Of a stretch of DNA of 64,000 nt, positions 1-12,060 are shown piece after piece. The DNA comes from Euphorbia lathyris. Lineage: Eukaryota; Streptophyta; Magnoliopsida; Malpighiales; Euphorbiaceae. The DNA lies in contig NC_088911.1 of the NCBI RefSeq assembly GCF_963576675.1, forward strand, positions 133,179,929 to 133,243,928, written 5' to 3'. Under the pieces are notes generated by a model. It searched no databases. It was not told the origin of the DNA and saw nothing but the letters and a program-made list of their open reading frames with translations. The position numbers were made by a program, and so were the translations under genes. The first letter of the stretch is position 1. Each line of letters begins with the position of its first letter.

Positions 1-2
1 CA

Positions 3-1490
3 ATGATAGTTGCAATAAAAAATGTTTTAAAAAAACAGAACACAGATTTTGCATGTGGCACATTATGAAGAAGATGTCAGACAAAATAGGTATGAAAAAT
101 AATTCTATACTATTTATTTTCTATTGTCCCATTCAATAAATACAATGTTCAAATATAATACATGTGTTGTTCAATATGAATACATAAAATGTTCCAAAAT
201 GATATATGTGTTGTTCAATACGCATACATTAATTATATTCTAAACTCTATTCTTACAAATACAGGAAGACAAATAATGCAAGAAACAGATTTTATTACAA
301 AGATAAATTCTTGCGTGTGGAGTGTAGAATTGGAACCAGAAGAGTTTGAACAAAAATGGATGGAAATTATTTTGGAATTCAATTTACAAGAACATGGATG
401 GCTGAAACACATGTATGATATAAGATCAACATGGATTCCTGCTTATTTCAGAGACTCATTCCTAGCGGGCTTAATGAGAACAACCTCAAGGTCAGAAAGT
501 GAAAATCACTTCTTCACTTCTTTCACAAAAAGTCATTTGACTCTCATTGAATTCCTCCTCCGGTTTGAGGGTGCAATGGAAGCACAAAGACATGCACAAG
601 GAAAAAATGACAATGATTCTAAACACTCAATACCTATGACTCAAACACCAATTCCTATCGAAAAGCATGCATCAGAAGTATTTACAAGAACAATTTGCTA
701 TGAATTTCAAAAATAATTGATAGATGCTTCATTTAAATGTGGCGTTGATGATATACAGAAACACATTGACAAATGCAGAATCACTGTAAGAGAAAAAGGT
801 AAAAAAACAACATATCAGGTTGTTTATAATACAGAAAACAGTGACACAACATGTTTGTGCAAGATGTTCAATAGAGCATGAATTCCCTGTAGACATATGG
901 TGCTTGTATGGAAGGATAGGATGCTGGAAAAAATTCCTGACCAGTATGTGCTAAACAGATGGAAAATATTACCAGAGAGAACATTGCAAAATAATGTTAT
1001 AGAAGAATGTGCTAGAACAATGGGAAAGAAAATAATGTTGAATAACTTATGGAGTGAGATTCACATGAATGTGTGTTTGGCTGAAGGGGATGAAGAGGAC
1101 CTAAATAATCTCACAAGAAACATTCAAACATTGAGGACAGAGCTGGAAGCAAAGAAAAGAAAGAACATCAACAATTCTACTAAAATTCAAGACATAGAGA
1201 TGTTGGTTGGAACAAGTCGGCCCTCTGAAGTTCTAATCAAAGAACCTAAAATTTCTAAAAACAAAGGAACTGGGATTCAGCTTACAAACAGTGAGAAAAG
1301 ATTGAAGGGAGAAAAAGAGAAAACAATTGAACAATCACAAAAAAAAAACAAAAGATGTGCAAAGGATGTCACCAATTGTGCAACCATGACATTAGAAACT
1401 GCCCAGAAAAAGCAAAGAGATAAGGTAAACTCCCTATATCTAAACTTTCTTTACTCTAACAGTATATTTTGTTATTTCACTTCACTTTGA
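3..1490 (+). pseudogene. FAR1-related / MULE transposase, C-terminal part, with two in-frame stops
   Basis: This is the C-terminal half of a Mutator-like transposase of the FAR1/FRS family; the N-terminal part lies left of the window. The first exon (3-89) encodes the family motif HRFCMWHIMKKM. A 175-bp phase-1 intron (90-264, GT...AG) then joins to the second exon, which carries INSCVW, the block ending WIPAYF, and the signature LMRTTSRSESENHFF. The SWIM zinc finger follows (C-x-C near 853-860, then C-x-H near 888-896). A basic, coiled-coil-like tail comes next, and a splice donor AAGGTAAAC lies near 1424. The frame is open through both exons except for TAA at 714-716, where the family has Glu, and TGA at 879-881, just before IPCRH where Gly is usual. 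Both fit single-base nonsense changes, so this copy should give no full protein. It converges with the minus-strand genes of the same element. Confidence 0.85.
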
Positions 1491-1555
1491 AACCTGTGAT
1501 TTTTAATTGGAACAACTTGTTATTATATGTCTTGATAATACATTTCTTACAAAGA

Positions 1556-1820
1556 TCAAATAAGATCATTATTGCAACCTAAAACATCATTGTTACATTG
1601 CTCATTCTTGTCTTTCAGATTCTTCTTCATTTCCTTCAGCTTCTCCTTCAATCCACTTTCTTCTACTCTCGTTTCAGAATAAAACACATCACAGACACAC
1701 AAAATAAAGAAATAAAAGCGTTTATGCCCTTCAGCTTCACCATGATGCAATCAACATTCCCCTCCATAAACGTTTCCTCCATATCAACAATGACCTTAAA
1801 AAGTTCATCAGGAATATAAC
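1556..1820 (-). pseudogene. decayed duplicate of the neighbouring coiled-coil gene
   Basis: On the minus strand this stretch reads DELFKVIVDMEETFMEG and then KLKGINAFISLFC, which matches residues about 31-70 of the intact 114-aa gene at 2026-2370. The match continues in another frame (LKEKLKEMKKNLKDKNEQ...NNDL), so at least one frameshift separates the halves. The Ser-rich N-terminus found in the intact copy is missing here. The two copies lie head-to-tail on one strand, about 500 bp apart. I read it as a tandem paralogue turned pseudogene, or as an exon of a longer gene that lost its frame. Confidence 0.6.
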
Positions 1821-2025
1821 TACCTCCTTTACGTACTGAACATGTGTGTTAATTTCAAACAACATATCTTTACACTAACAAATATATGAACATCAATAAT
1901 ATATAGCAGTATAAAAAACATAACAAAAAAAATATATCATTAAATAAAAAAAAACATACAAACATAAACAAAAAAAACATAAAAACATAAAAATAAAAAC
2001 AAGTGTTCACAATTATAAAAAAACA

Positions 2026-2370
2026 TTAAAATAAACCATCATTAAGACCCGTAATATCATTGTTATATTTCTTAATCTGGTCCTTCAGATTCATCTTCAC
2101 TTCCTCCAGCTTCTCCTGCAACTCCACCTTCTCCTCCACTTCTTTCTTAATGAAACACATCATTGAGTCACAAAATAAAGACATGAAAGCCTTCATGCCC
2201 TTCAGTTTCTTTATGATGGAGTCAATATCCCCTTCCATAAAAGTTTCCTTCATATCTTCAATAACTTTAAATAACTCATCAGGAATTTCACTCCGTTCTT
2301 TAGATACTAAAGGTTGAACAGGAGAATAAGACCTCGATCTCTTAGACGAACTGGAACTGCTTCCTGACAT
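2026..2370 (-). CDS. hypothetical 114-aa Ser-rich, coiled-coil protein in the MULE
   Basis: I do not recognise a named family. The frame encodes 114 residues. The N-terminus is a Ser run with basic residues (MSGSSSSSSKRSRS). A middle part contains DELFKVIEDMKETFMEGD. The C-terminal half is rich in Glu, Lys and Leu with heptad-like spacing, which predicts a coiled coil. It lies between the transposase pseudogene and the Ulp1-like gene on the strand of the latter, and a frameshifted second copy lies just downstream. It is probably an accessory gene of the transposon. It could also be the last exon of a longer spliced gene, because the sequence upstream is AT-rich without obvious exons. Confidence 0.45.
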   Translation of the reverse strand: MSGSSSSSSKRSRSYSPVQPLVSKERSEIPDELFKVIEDMKETFMEGDIDSIIKKLKGMKAFMSLFCDSMMCFIKKEVEEKVELQEKLEEVKMNLKDQIKKYNNDITGLNDGLF

Positions 2371-4010
2371 ATTTCCTTCAATCCAAATTCTACTAAAAAA
2401 ATACGATCAATAAAGAGAGCAATACTATTTATAGAATTTTATTTAGTCTCTTCAACTTCATACTATCAAACACGCTTTCTTTCATTCAAATGATTATCTA
2501 TTGGGAAACTCAAAAGCTTTTATTAATTTAGACTCTTCAAATTCTACTTTTCCTGCAACGAAACACGCATTTTCATTAAAAGTAAATGTATATTGTAAAT
2601 CTCAACAGTATTAAGAATATTACGTACATGAATATATTTATTAAATACAAACTAAATTAAAACTGTGAATCACTCTCTTAAACTATTGGTATTATTTCCT
2701 ATATAAATATGTAAATCAGTCTCTTAAACTATTCGTATCAGAATCAATAAGTATTTCCTCATTTATTTATTATTGCAAAGGGGATGAATTAAAATCAGAT
2801 TAAAATAAATCTGTATTCATTTTATTAACAATTATTCATTACAACGAAAGTATTTCCTCATGTATTCATTAAAACTTTAATGAAACATATACCATGTATT
2901 AATTATATTCAAACAAAAAGTGATTACTTATTGATCCCTTATTACTGAAAAAAATGTAACTATATGATTTTATTTTCTATTTTATAGGGTGAATCCTCAA
3001 AAGCAAACTTACTGATCAATTGGATATATTCTTATATTCTTCCAACGGTATACATACTATGTTCCATTCTATGAGTTGTATTGTTCAATCTGAATACATA
3101 TGTTGTTCCGGAATAAATATTACATTGTTCCATCAGAAATATTTACATTCTTCTTATTTACTTTAATGTGATCTAAACTCATTTCTCATTCCAAAATAAT
3201 TAGTACTATGATCCAACACAATTTGTTTAAATGGCTAATGTATATAAGGTGGTTGTGAGTCCAAACCATTGAATATGCTCTTATATTGATCCAAATGTAT
3301 ACATAAATTGTATAAATTCTTTAATATAACTATATCATTTGTGATGAGTATTGAAAAATGATCTATACTGAATTCTACAAAATTGTACCACTTGTTCAAT
3401 GTAACTATATCATTTGTTCAGAAATATTTAACCATTTGTTCCATTCCATAAACTGAATAGTTCCATCGGAATATATATGTTTTTCCAGAATAAATATTAC
3501 AGTGATCAATCAAAAATAGTTACATTCTATTTATTTACTTTAATGTGATCTAAAATCATTTCTCATACAAATATATAAAGTGGTTGTGAGTATGAACCAT
3601 TGGATATGCTCTTATATTGATCCAAAACTATACATAAATTGTACAAATTGTTTAATATAACTGTAAAATTTGTTCAAACTTAATGTACCATTAAGGGGTT
3701 GGGAGTATTGAAAAAAGGCTGTGGATGAATTCTACAAAATTGTACGACTTGTTCAATGTAATTATATAGTTTGTTTCGAATCAATATACCATTTGTTCAA
3801 ATAAAATGTAACATCTGTTCCAAATGAATTATATCTCCTAAATATTGAATATATTGACATCTGTTAAGAATAAACAAACATAATTTGAAAAACCTTTATA
3901 AATGTAAAATTTTATATACAAATTCTAAAGTATATTTACAAATTCTAAAATATATTTACAAATTTAACAAACAAAATATGTTATTCGAAATTTAATCCAG
4001 CACCAACAAC
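2371..4010. repeat. AT-rich non-coding stretch with a degenerate ~330-377-bp tandem duplication
   Basis: There is no gene here. Between about 3060 and 3840 the sequence is roughly duplicated. Anchors such as GAATAAATATTAC (3111 and 3488), GGTTGTGAG (3251 and 3582) and GAATTCTACAAAATTGTAC (about 3370 and 3727) recur at spacings of 377, 331 and 357 bp, so indels separate the copies. The duplication is full of short TTGTTCAA / TTGTTCC motifs that also occur in the introns of the adjacent genes. Confidence 0.7.
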
Positions 4011-6631
4011 TCATTCTTTTGACTTCTCATCAATTTCTTCAATAAGTTGATTTATTGGATTCAAAAGAATGCTCCAGCAATAAAAAATTCTAATCTTTCT
4101 AAACTCTTTTCCCTGCAAAAAAAAATGATATAATAAAATAGAATAATAGTAATACAAACTGTTACATAAAGAATTTACAACACATACCTTAGAATTCTTT
4201 GTCAATCCAATATTCCACTCCTTCACACTCTGACCAATGTAAGTTTCCATATGCTTTAAAAGAAAAACACCACAATCATTGTGCTTATTATTGCTTCTCC
4301 ACTTCATCCTCAGGATTTGCACTTTGTATGCACACATTTGTTTTAATGAAGAAGCATCATTTTTGAAAACAAAATGAGCATAGGATTTTAACTACAACAA
4401 ACAAATCAGAAAATATGTTATCACATATACAAGAAAAACAAAGAATGAAGTAAATCAAGTTACAACATACCAATTGTTCTGGACAATTATCATACTTATC
4501 AGCACGACTGATTTTTCGAGGAAGTGTCATATTATCCAATATTTGAACACTCTTTGAAAGATTGTTGACAACAATCAGATAAAAATGTCCATGAGAAATA
4601 ACAGGGAAAAACACCTAATAAACACCAAAAAACATTAGTATCTCAATACATTTAACAGTATTCAACAGCTGCTGTTCCACCATAAAACTTACCAATTCAA
4701 CATTAGCCAAGTTTTTAAATTTGAAAAACTTAAGTTCATTCTGAAGCCTTTCATGAAAATTATGTTCTCTTGTTCTACTAGCTCCAGAAAACAGAAGATT
4801 CTACAAAATAATCAAAACAACATTTAGCAAAACAATTATTTACAAAATAAAAACAAAAAACAAACTTACAAAGTTAGGAAAAATACAAAAGCATATGTAC
4901 TGAAAAAAAATCTTTTCGGTTTTCCATTATATTTTTTCAATTCTTCAGTGTTCAAAATTGAACTCCAAGCATCCACAATATTATTGACAATATGATCATG
5001 ACCAGACATTGATAAAATCTCCCGTTTATCAATAAAGGTTTGTCCGTCACTGAAAAATACATCACTTCAAAACAAGGAAAAAAACTATCAGTATATGCCA
5101 AAATAACATATAAATTCATATAACAAACATAACTTCAACTTCTTACCTGCTTAAAACAGGACTCAGAGCATATTCAACAATCCTCCTTTTACGACTATCC
5201 ATGTTATCAACCAACTTTGGATGCCGAGAAATAAAAGGAGAACGGAGGTACTTCGATTCCTTAACAATCATCCTTAAACGATCTCCTCCACAACTTTCAT
5301 TATCAACACCATATCTCAAAATAATATTTCCCAAATCTCGACGTAATTCATTCATCACATCTACACTGTAAGATGACCTCCTAGCATACTTATCCCACTA
5401 AAAAACAAATCACAATTAACATAATCCATCAAAACTAATTGTTCCAAAAATAAAAACCAATTGTTCCAAAAATAAACACCAATTGTTGCAAAAATAAACA
5501 CCAATTGTTCAAAGAATAAACACTTACAATATTGTCAATTTTCAACACTTTCTCAGACACTATATCATACATATACTTCATTACATAATACCCACAGCTT
5601 TTTGTATCTTTCTGAGTTGGAATATTCTGCAAAATAAAATACAAACAACTTAAAAACAATAAAAAAAATTACACAAATATACATACAAATTAAACACGTA
5701 CCACAAGGCAAATCCAATTTACCAAAAACTTCTTATGATAAAAAGAAAAAATAGATCCGCAAAACAATATCATATATATGTCAAGCTATTGCATTCAATA
5801 AATAAAATACATTATAAAAGAGCATTTGATTATTAAACATACTCATCAACAACATATCTCCATTCATCATTTTCCACGCCCAAACGAGTTTTCAATGGAT
5901 CCAAAAGAAAAACACGTTTCCGCTCAAGATCAACGACAGTCAAAGTCCAATGATAACTGAAGAAAACAAACATATTAGCAAAACAAAAATACATTATTAA
6001 ACAAATAAAATAAATCATCAGTATAGACAAATAATGCATACCGTTTGTTTCGTGGTATCAAATACAAACATTTGTTGCCAGACTGTTCATATCTCTCTGT
6101 CAAAAACTTGATCTTCTCCCCAATCTTATGAACTCTTTCAAAATGATTAGTTATGTTTGGATCAACAAGGGAGAAGGTGGTATCCAATCTATCATTATTC
6201 ACAATCATATCATAAAGGTGCCTGTAGAAAACACACACAAAACATATACACTAAACATGCCATTCAAAAAAATAAAACAATATAACCACTAATACAAACA
6301 TGCAATTATAGACAAAAAAAAAATACCTCATGTAATACAAAATTGGGCCACAGCCTATTGGATCTAGATCAGCCAATTCACGAATATCCTTCCTCAATAT
6401 AACTGCTTTCACCGAATGACCAAAAATGTAATCTTCAAACGTGGTAAAAACTGTCCTCCTATTACATAAATAATTGTTAGCCCATCTACACATATCGGCA
6501 AATTCATCTGGAACATCTCCAGGCAAACACTCCAAGTCTATATCATCATCAGAATCAGAATCAGACACCTCTGACTCAATCGCATCATCGATATCACTGT
6601 GTGAAAATATAAAACAACTTAAATATATAAC

Positions 6632-6663
<32 letters not shown>

Positions 6664-9358
6664 GTTCCATACATATACAAGAAAGGTTCCAAAAAACTGA
6701 ACCATTTGTTCAACAAAATAATAACTTAAACAATTTCATCAGCAGGATCAACAAACTCGTCCCCTTCATCTTGATTTACACAAACTAAAGGACCAGCCCC
6801 AGAAACTATATCAGCAGCCCTACAAACAAAAAAAACATCAATTAAGCCACAAATATTAAATGACATGATCCAAAACAAAAAACAGGAATTATTCAAACAT
6901 AAATAAATTACATTTCAGATGAAACAGATTGATCAGCCACACTCTGGCCTAACAACTCAAATTGAGGAGCAGAATTCATCTTTATTCTCAACCTCAGACT
7001 TTCAGATGACCCTACTTTCCCTCTAACTTTCTTCACTACTCCTCTCTTCTTTTTCTTATCCTTCTCCTTCTTTGCTCCTCCTCTCTCTTTTTCTAAACCT
7101 TCAGCTATCTTTCTCTCTACCTGCTTGTTATATTCTTCATTAACAGCATTATATTTTTCCCAAAAGCCAGGCAGATTAAAAAATTGATTATCCTCGTCAG
7201 ATTCATTAGATAATCTTCCTGAATGCTCACTTGCTGGCATTCGCTCAGAACGCTGGCTCATCCTCTCTTCCTTACTAACTCTGTACTTAGTAAAAATGTT
7301 TTCAACAAATGTATTCATCCGTGCAGGTAAGTCATTCTCATCAAACATATTTTCAGTTTCATCCACCAACATAAACATCTCAGTTACAGCATTAGCTAAC
7401 TTTCTAGCCACTGATTTAAACCTGACAGTGAATTCCTGCATTTATAAAAACACTATTTACTAATCTATCAAAACGAAACACAAACTTCTATATAAAAGAA
7501 AAACACATATGCATACCATGAAGGGACTGGGACAGCCAGAAACTCCTTCTTGAGTATCTTCTTCTTCTCCTTCTTCTACATGCTTCTTCTTCTTCTTTTC
7601 TTCTCTCTTCTTCTTATCTTCTTCTCTCCTCTTCTTCTTCTTACCTTCAACATTAGGGACTTCACATTCTACATCTGCTTCAGATGTAGATAATCTCTTT
7701 AATACAATGCCCTTGCCAAAACCACTGGCATTTTCCAACTTAATTCTTTCAGAAATAAGAACATTATTCCAAACAGAAGTTAGCGGAAAGGAACATGGCC
7801 TTAAATCAACCCCACGTTGCAACCGATCAAAATAACATATCTACAATAAAAAAATGAGAAAAACAAATTATAAGCTAATACATAAATTATTCAAAATAAA
7901 TTCAAACATATTAAAACAATTACCAGAATAAATGGAAGAGGGCATGTGAAGAAATATGGATTGGAATCGTTCTTGAAAGAACGAACTGAATCGATAAGAT
8001 GCTTAAAACAAAAATGGCACCAATCTAACTTTGAAATTTCATTCACATTCATATAACTAAATAAAAACTTATGGTACAATGCCCTGTTCTTGTTTGAACG
8101 AATGCAAGAATTAACAACAATAACGATAAAGTTCCAGATGAACTCATCACAAACATCAACTTCCAACAGACTTTTCAGCCTACAAAGCACATCCTTATCC
8201 TTCGGACTGCTAGTACTTAAACCAAAAGACTTCCTCCAAGTGTTTAAAAAATTACACCAAACATCCCCACTCTTACTATCAGCTTCCAGAATTTCCTTTC
8301 CTCCACAAGGCAGACCATAAACACAATTAAAATCCTCTGCACTCAAATCAATTCGGTCATTACCAGAAAGAATGAAACAGCATCTATCAGGATCAACAGA
8401 ATCCACAACCTTGCCACAAAAAATTCCATTAAGCTTCCCAATATCCAAACACAAAAAACCACCAAAACCTATCTTCCTAATGGCAGCTTTGTGTGTCTCT
8501 GGCATAGTTTTCACAAATTTAATAAAGGCTGTTGGACGAACCCTTTGATTCAATACTACACCAGATAAACCTTGCTCTATCCTTCTTCCACAATCATTGT
8601 TCACAGATCTAGCAGAACCAACTCCTTTCACAACCTCAAATTTATTCCTTCTCAATCTAGAAGCAGCAGATACATTCAAAAAATCAACATTCTTCATCTT
8701 CAACCTATAAGAAACATCACCCTTCAAACTAACTCCAACTCTTCTTTTCTTTGCAACAGAACCAGAAATATTATATTCATTATCTGCTTGTTCTGATGGT
8801 GTACTTGCACTGATAACAAAATCAGGATCATTAATATTATCACGATCATCAGAAGAAGTCTCATCAGCATCAGAACAACTTTCAACATCCTTGAGAGCAT
8901 CAGAAGAACTTTCATCAACACGAACACAACTATTTGATGACTTCTTCTTTAAAGAATGAGATTTCTTGACAAATTTCTGTTTACTTGCTCCTTCACTATT
9001 CTTTTCAGAGACCTTGAAACATAAAAAATAACAAAATTAACAACAATACTAGATAAGCAAAATACATATATAGTTACAAACGAACTTTACAAATGTTCCA
9101 GACGAATACATATATTGTTCAAAACGAATACATATATTGTTCGAAACGAATACATAAATAGTTCCATACAAAAACATAAATTGTTCCAGACGAATACATA
9201 TATTGTTCATAAAGAATGCATATATTGTTCCATAAAAACATAAAATAGTACATGTCGTCATCAACCTCCATATAATCAGAGTTTATAGCATAAAGCAACG
9301 CAGGATCAATAACATGATCAGGCAAAATATCTTCCCTACTAGAAGTAGCTTTCGACAT
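4011..9358 (-). CDS. transposon-borne Ulp1-like cysteine protease gene with two C48-type domains
   Basis: This is a multi-exon gene of the plant DUF1985/Ulp1 type carried by Mutator-like elements; exon limits are approximate. The start is MSKATSS at 9358. The exon at about 9013-7923 holds an acidic Ser/Asp linker and the N-terminal domain (IGFGGFLCLDIGKL, then DRIDLSAEDFNCVYGLPCG). Exon about 7841-7518 begins ICYFDRLQRGVDLRPCSFP, the usual continuation, followed by Lys/Glu-rich linkers (to about 6914). The first protease domain spans about 6600-5143, with His in YHWTLTVVDLERK, Asp in VFLLDPLKT, Cys in TKSCGYYVMKYMYD and the end block WDKYARRSSYS. The frame then continues into a second domain (5055-4011) with DAWSSILNTEEL, His in HGHFYLIVV, Asp in QILDN and Cys in NDCGVFLLKHMETY. 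Most donors and acceptors are GT/AG and in phase. Such proteins are predicted SUMO-type deconjugases; activity is inferred only from the triads. Confidence 0.7.
5427..5527. repeat. about four copies of a ~22-bp TTGTTCCAAAAATAAACACC repeat in an intron
   Basis: The motif AATTGTTCCAAAAATAAACA recurs four times head to tail with small changes, inside an intron of the Ulp1-like gene. Its TTGTTC core is the same as in other non-coding parts of this element. Confidence 0.8.
9084..9245. repeat. degenerate ~22-bp TATTGTTC...GAATACATA repeat array in the first intron
   Basis: About seven units of the type ATATTGTTCNNAACGAATACAT follow one another in the first intron of the Ulp1-like gene. Some units are damaged (for example TAGTTCCATACAAAAACA). 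The same unit style is seen at 140-235 in the intron of the transposase pseudogene. Confidence 0.75.
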
Positions 9359-10046
9359 TCTGATATATACTGAAAAACAACAAAAAAAAAACACATATAC
9401 AAGTCACAAAACTAACAAATGATAGACGCAAAGAATGAAAAAACACAAAAAAATGTCGTTGAAACCCTAAAAACAACAAACAAAACAAAAACAAAATACA
9501 AAACCGAAACAAAACATATAAACAAAAAAACGAAGAACATGCATAACACAAAATCTAAAATGAACAAAGAAAACACAGAGGAACTCACCGATAACTTCAA
9601 AAATACACAAACAGAGAGCCGAACCTACCGATAAAGAAAAAAATATAGGAAATCAGAGCCATAAATATTCAAAAAAAACGAAGGGAAATGAAAAAACATA
9701 AAAACGATCAAAACAAACAAAAAAACATACAGGAACTCACCGATATATTCCAACAAACACAAAATGCGAGACAGAACAAAGAAATCCAACCAAAAACTCA
9801 ACAAAAACACGATCGAAAATGAAACGGCGAAACCGAAAAAACGAGAGAAATATCAGAGAATCACCGAAGAAGAAAGAACGAGAGAAATATATGAGATTAC
9901 AAATTTACCCCTAACATAATAACTATTTATACTAGCGCGTAAAATTACAAATATACCCCTTCCTTTTTTACACAATTACTAAAAAGCCACTGTTGTCACA
10001 CAATAAGCCTTGTCACATCATAAGCAATGTGTCACACCTGATCTCT

Positions 10047-10048
<2 letters not shown>
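9359..10048. other. 5' leader of the Ulp1-like gene and right flank of the MULE
   Basis: No convincing coding sequence is present. On the minus strand, copies of CGGTGAGTTCC (near 9590 and 9740) look like repeated splice donors of a leader exon. Sequence about 9880-10040 is rich in TACCCCT and GTCACAC motifs and probably approaches the element's right terminal inverted repeat. The left terminus is outside the window, so the TIR cannot be confirmed. Confidence 0.4.

Positions 10049-10089
<41 letters not shown>
10049..10089. repeat. (TA)20 microsatellite
   Basis: This is an uninterrupted TA dinucleotide run of about 41 bases next to the presumed right end of the MULE. Confidence 0.95.
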
Positions 10090-10092
<3 letters not shown>

Positions 10093-11206
10093 TTTCTATC
10101 CTAAGTATTTTATATTATTAATTTTACATAGTATAATCCAAATTTTAATTGTATTTATATAATACTTTATTTAATAAAAAAATCCGATTAATCATCGATT
10201 AATCACCAAAGACCCTATCCGCTCGACTAGCGCCTAGCGTCTGTTAGAACCTTGCTTATAACACATATCGCATCTTTTCATACCAAGTCTATGCAAATGA
10301 TGTGCTACTTTTTATTTGATTATACGGATCAATCCCTGTATCTTTCCCATTTCAATATACAAATATAAATTATTGGTCAAATTTTTTTTCCCATTTAATT
10401 CTCTAAACTGTATCAAGATATTCGGTTTTCGGTCAATTATTCATAATGAATCCTAGGTTGTTCCGTGGAACTCTATCTAGAAACTCGGTAAACTGAATAA
10501 AATGGATCTGGAGTAGTTCCTTTGTGTTGGTCACTTGTAAGGTTATATTAGTTCCAAATGGGGGGAAGGTGAATGGAACTATTAGTTAATTTTAACCTTC
10601 TATAAATTTTTCACTTCTCGTTCAAAGGCTAGCACAGAGGCAAACTTTAGAATCAGATGCAAGTTCAGTTTAGTGAGTTAATCAGTCTACTGAGCTTGAT
10701 TTTGCTTCTGATGTATGCGCTCAGATGACAACTCGTTCAGTAGAGCTTCTGACTATTCTCAAGATAGATGACAGTTTAATTGATGCATAATAATCAAAGC
10801 ATGTGTGTGTGATAAATACGTCAGAGCAAGCAATATAATCAGAAGTAATAACGATAGAGTTAAGAAATACTGGTTTGGACTCTCGCCTACGTCGAGTCCC
10901 CAGAATTCATTCTTCTGAGTTTTAATCCACTAAAGCACTCTTTAACGGGTAGAGCACAAACCTTTTTACAATAGATAGAGTTTATGTAAAGTACCTTCAT
11001 TTACAATCACGCTCAGATATCTACCTCTTTAGTTATTCGCTTATAACCGAAGCAATAAGAGCTTCTGAATTACAATAGAATTTGGTTCTGATATATAAAC
11101 CAGTTGAACTATTCTCTCTCTATTGATTTTACACAAATATGAAAATAAATGTGTATTAAAATTTGCTCTAATTTTCACTTGAAGATTTTCTCTTCTTCGT
11201 GTGAAG
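10090..11206. other. intergenic sequence without a recognisable gene
   Basis: No open frame of interest or RNA gene is seen. The last part is the left flank into which the CACTA element inserted; it continues at 15255. Confidence 0.6.
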
Positions 11207-11209
11207 ATT

Positions 11210-11545
11210 CACTAGTGGAAAAATGACCATTTGCATCGATGCATTTACATCGGCCCTTACAAAGCGCGATGCAAAAGGTTCATTTGCATCGGCCCTTTAT
11301 TTGGGGCCGTTGCAAAAGGTTCATTTGCATCGGCTCTTTATTTGAGGTCGATGCAAAAAGTTCATTTGCATCGGCCCTTATTAAGAACCAATGCAAATAA
11401 ACGTATTATTTGCATCGGTCCTTTTAAAAGGGCCGATGCAAATAGTAATTGAACTATTTGCATCGGCCCCTTAAGAAGTAACGATGCAAATAACTACATT
11501 ATTTGCATCGGCCGTTTATAAAAAGCGATGCAAATAGGGTTCATA
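11210..11545. repeat. left TIR and subterminal repeats of the CACTA element
   Basis: After the terminal CACTA motif, about ten copies of TTTGCATCGGCCC or GGGCCGATGCAAA occur in both orientations, at spacings of roughly 25-45 bp. In CACTA elements such motifs are the usual transposase-binding sites. Confidence 0.85.
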
Positions 11546-12060
11546 TAAAATTTGGATTTTAGGGTTAATGTACATATTTGCAGCCGCCTCCCATCTCCCT
11601 CCTCTCCTTTTCACAAGATGGAAACTCAGCTCCCTTCCATGGCTGCCTTTTCCACATCCGACTAGGTCAAGGATTTATTCCATCTCTTTCTCTCTAAGTT
11701 GGGTTTCCCACTTGCTCTCAGTCTGTATCTCGTTGTAAGGACAGGATTGGTGAAAGGGAGTGTTGAATTAGCAAAATGGGAGTGCTGAACTAGGATTAGT
11801 CCGTAGTGGAGTAGCAGTTGCTCTTATTGGACCAATTAGCCCTTCACATCAGTTCGTTTCATCTCTCTTAGGCTGATTAGCTTCATTTGACACTCTGTCT
11901 GTACCGTCAAACGCTAGATTTTGATTCAATTTAGGTAAGCTAACTTATTATGTTTGAATGAGAATTTGATTTCATTTTGATGGGGTTTTCTTAAGTTTTG
12001 AATGGGTTTAGGGATTTTTCTCTTAATTGATATGAGTTTTAGTTATTTTATAGGTTACAG

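Noticed and set aside
9049..9264. Minus-strand frames rich in Tyr-Ile-Cys-Ile repeats
   Set aside because: They are translations of the TTGTTC intron repeat array, not a membrane protein.
10640..11200. Possible LTR upstream of the CACTA element
   Set aside because: No second copy, primer-binding site or target duplication could be found.
11231..11452. 73-codon frame with repeated Cys-Ile-Gly-Pro motifs at the CACTA left end
   Set aside because: Caused by the subterminal TTTGCATCGGCCC repeats, as is the similar frame pair at 14930-15298.
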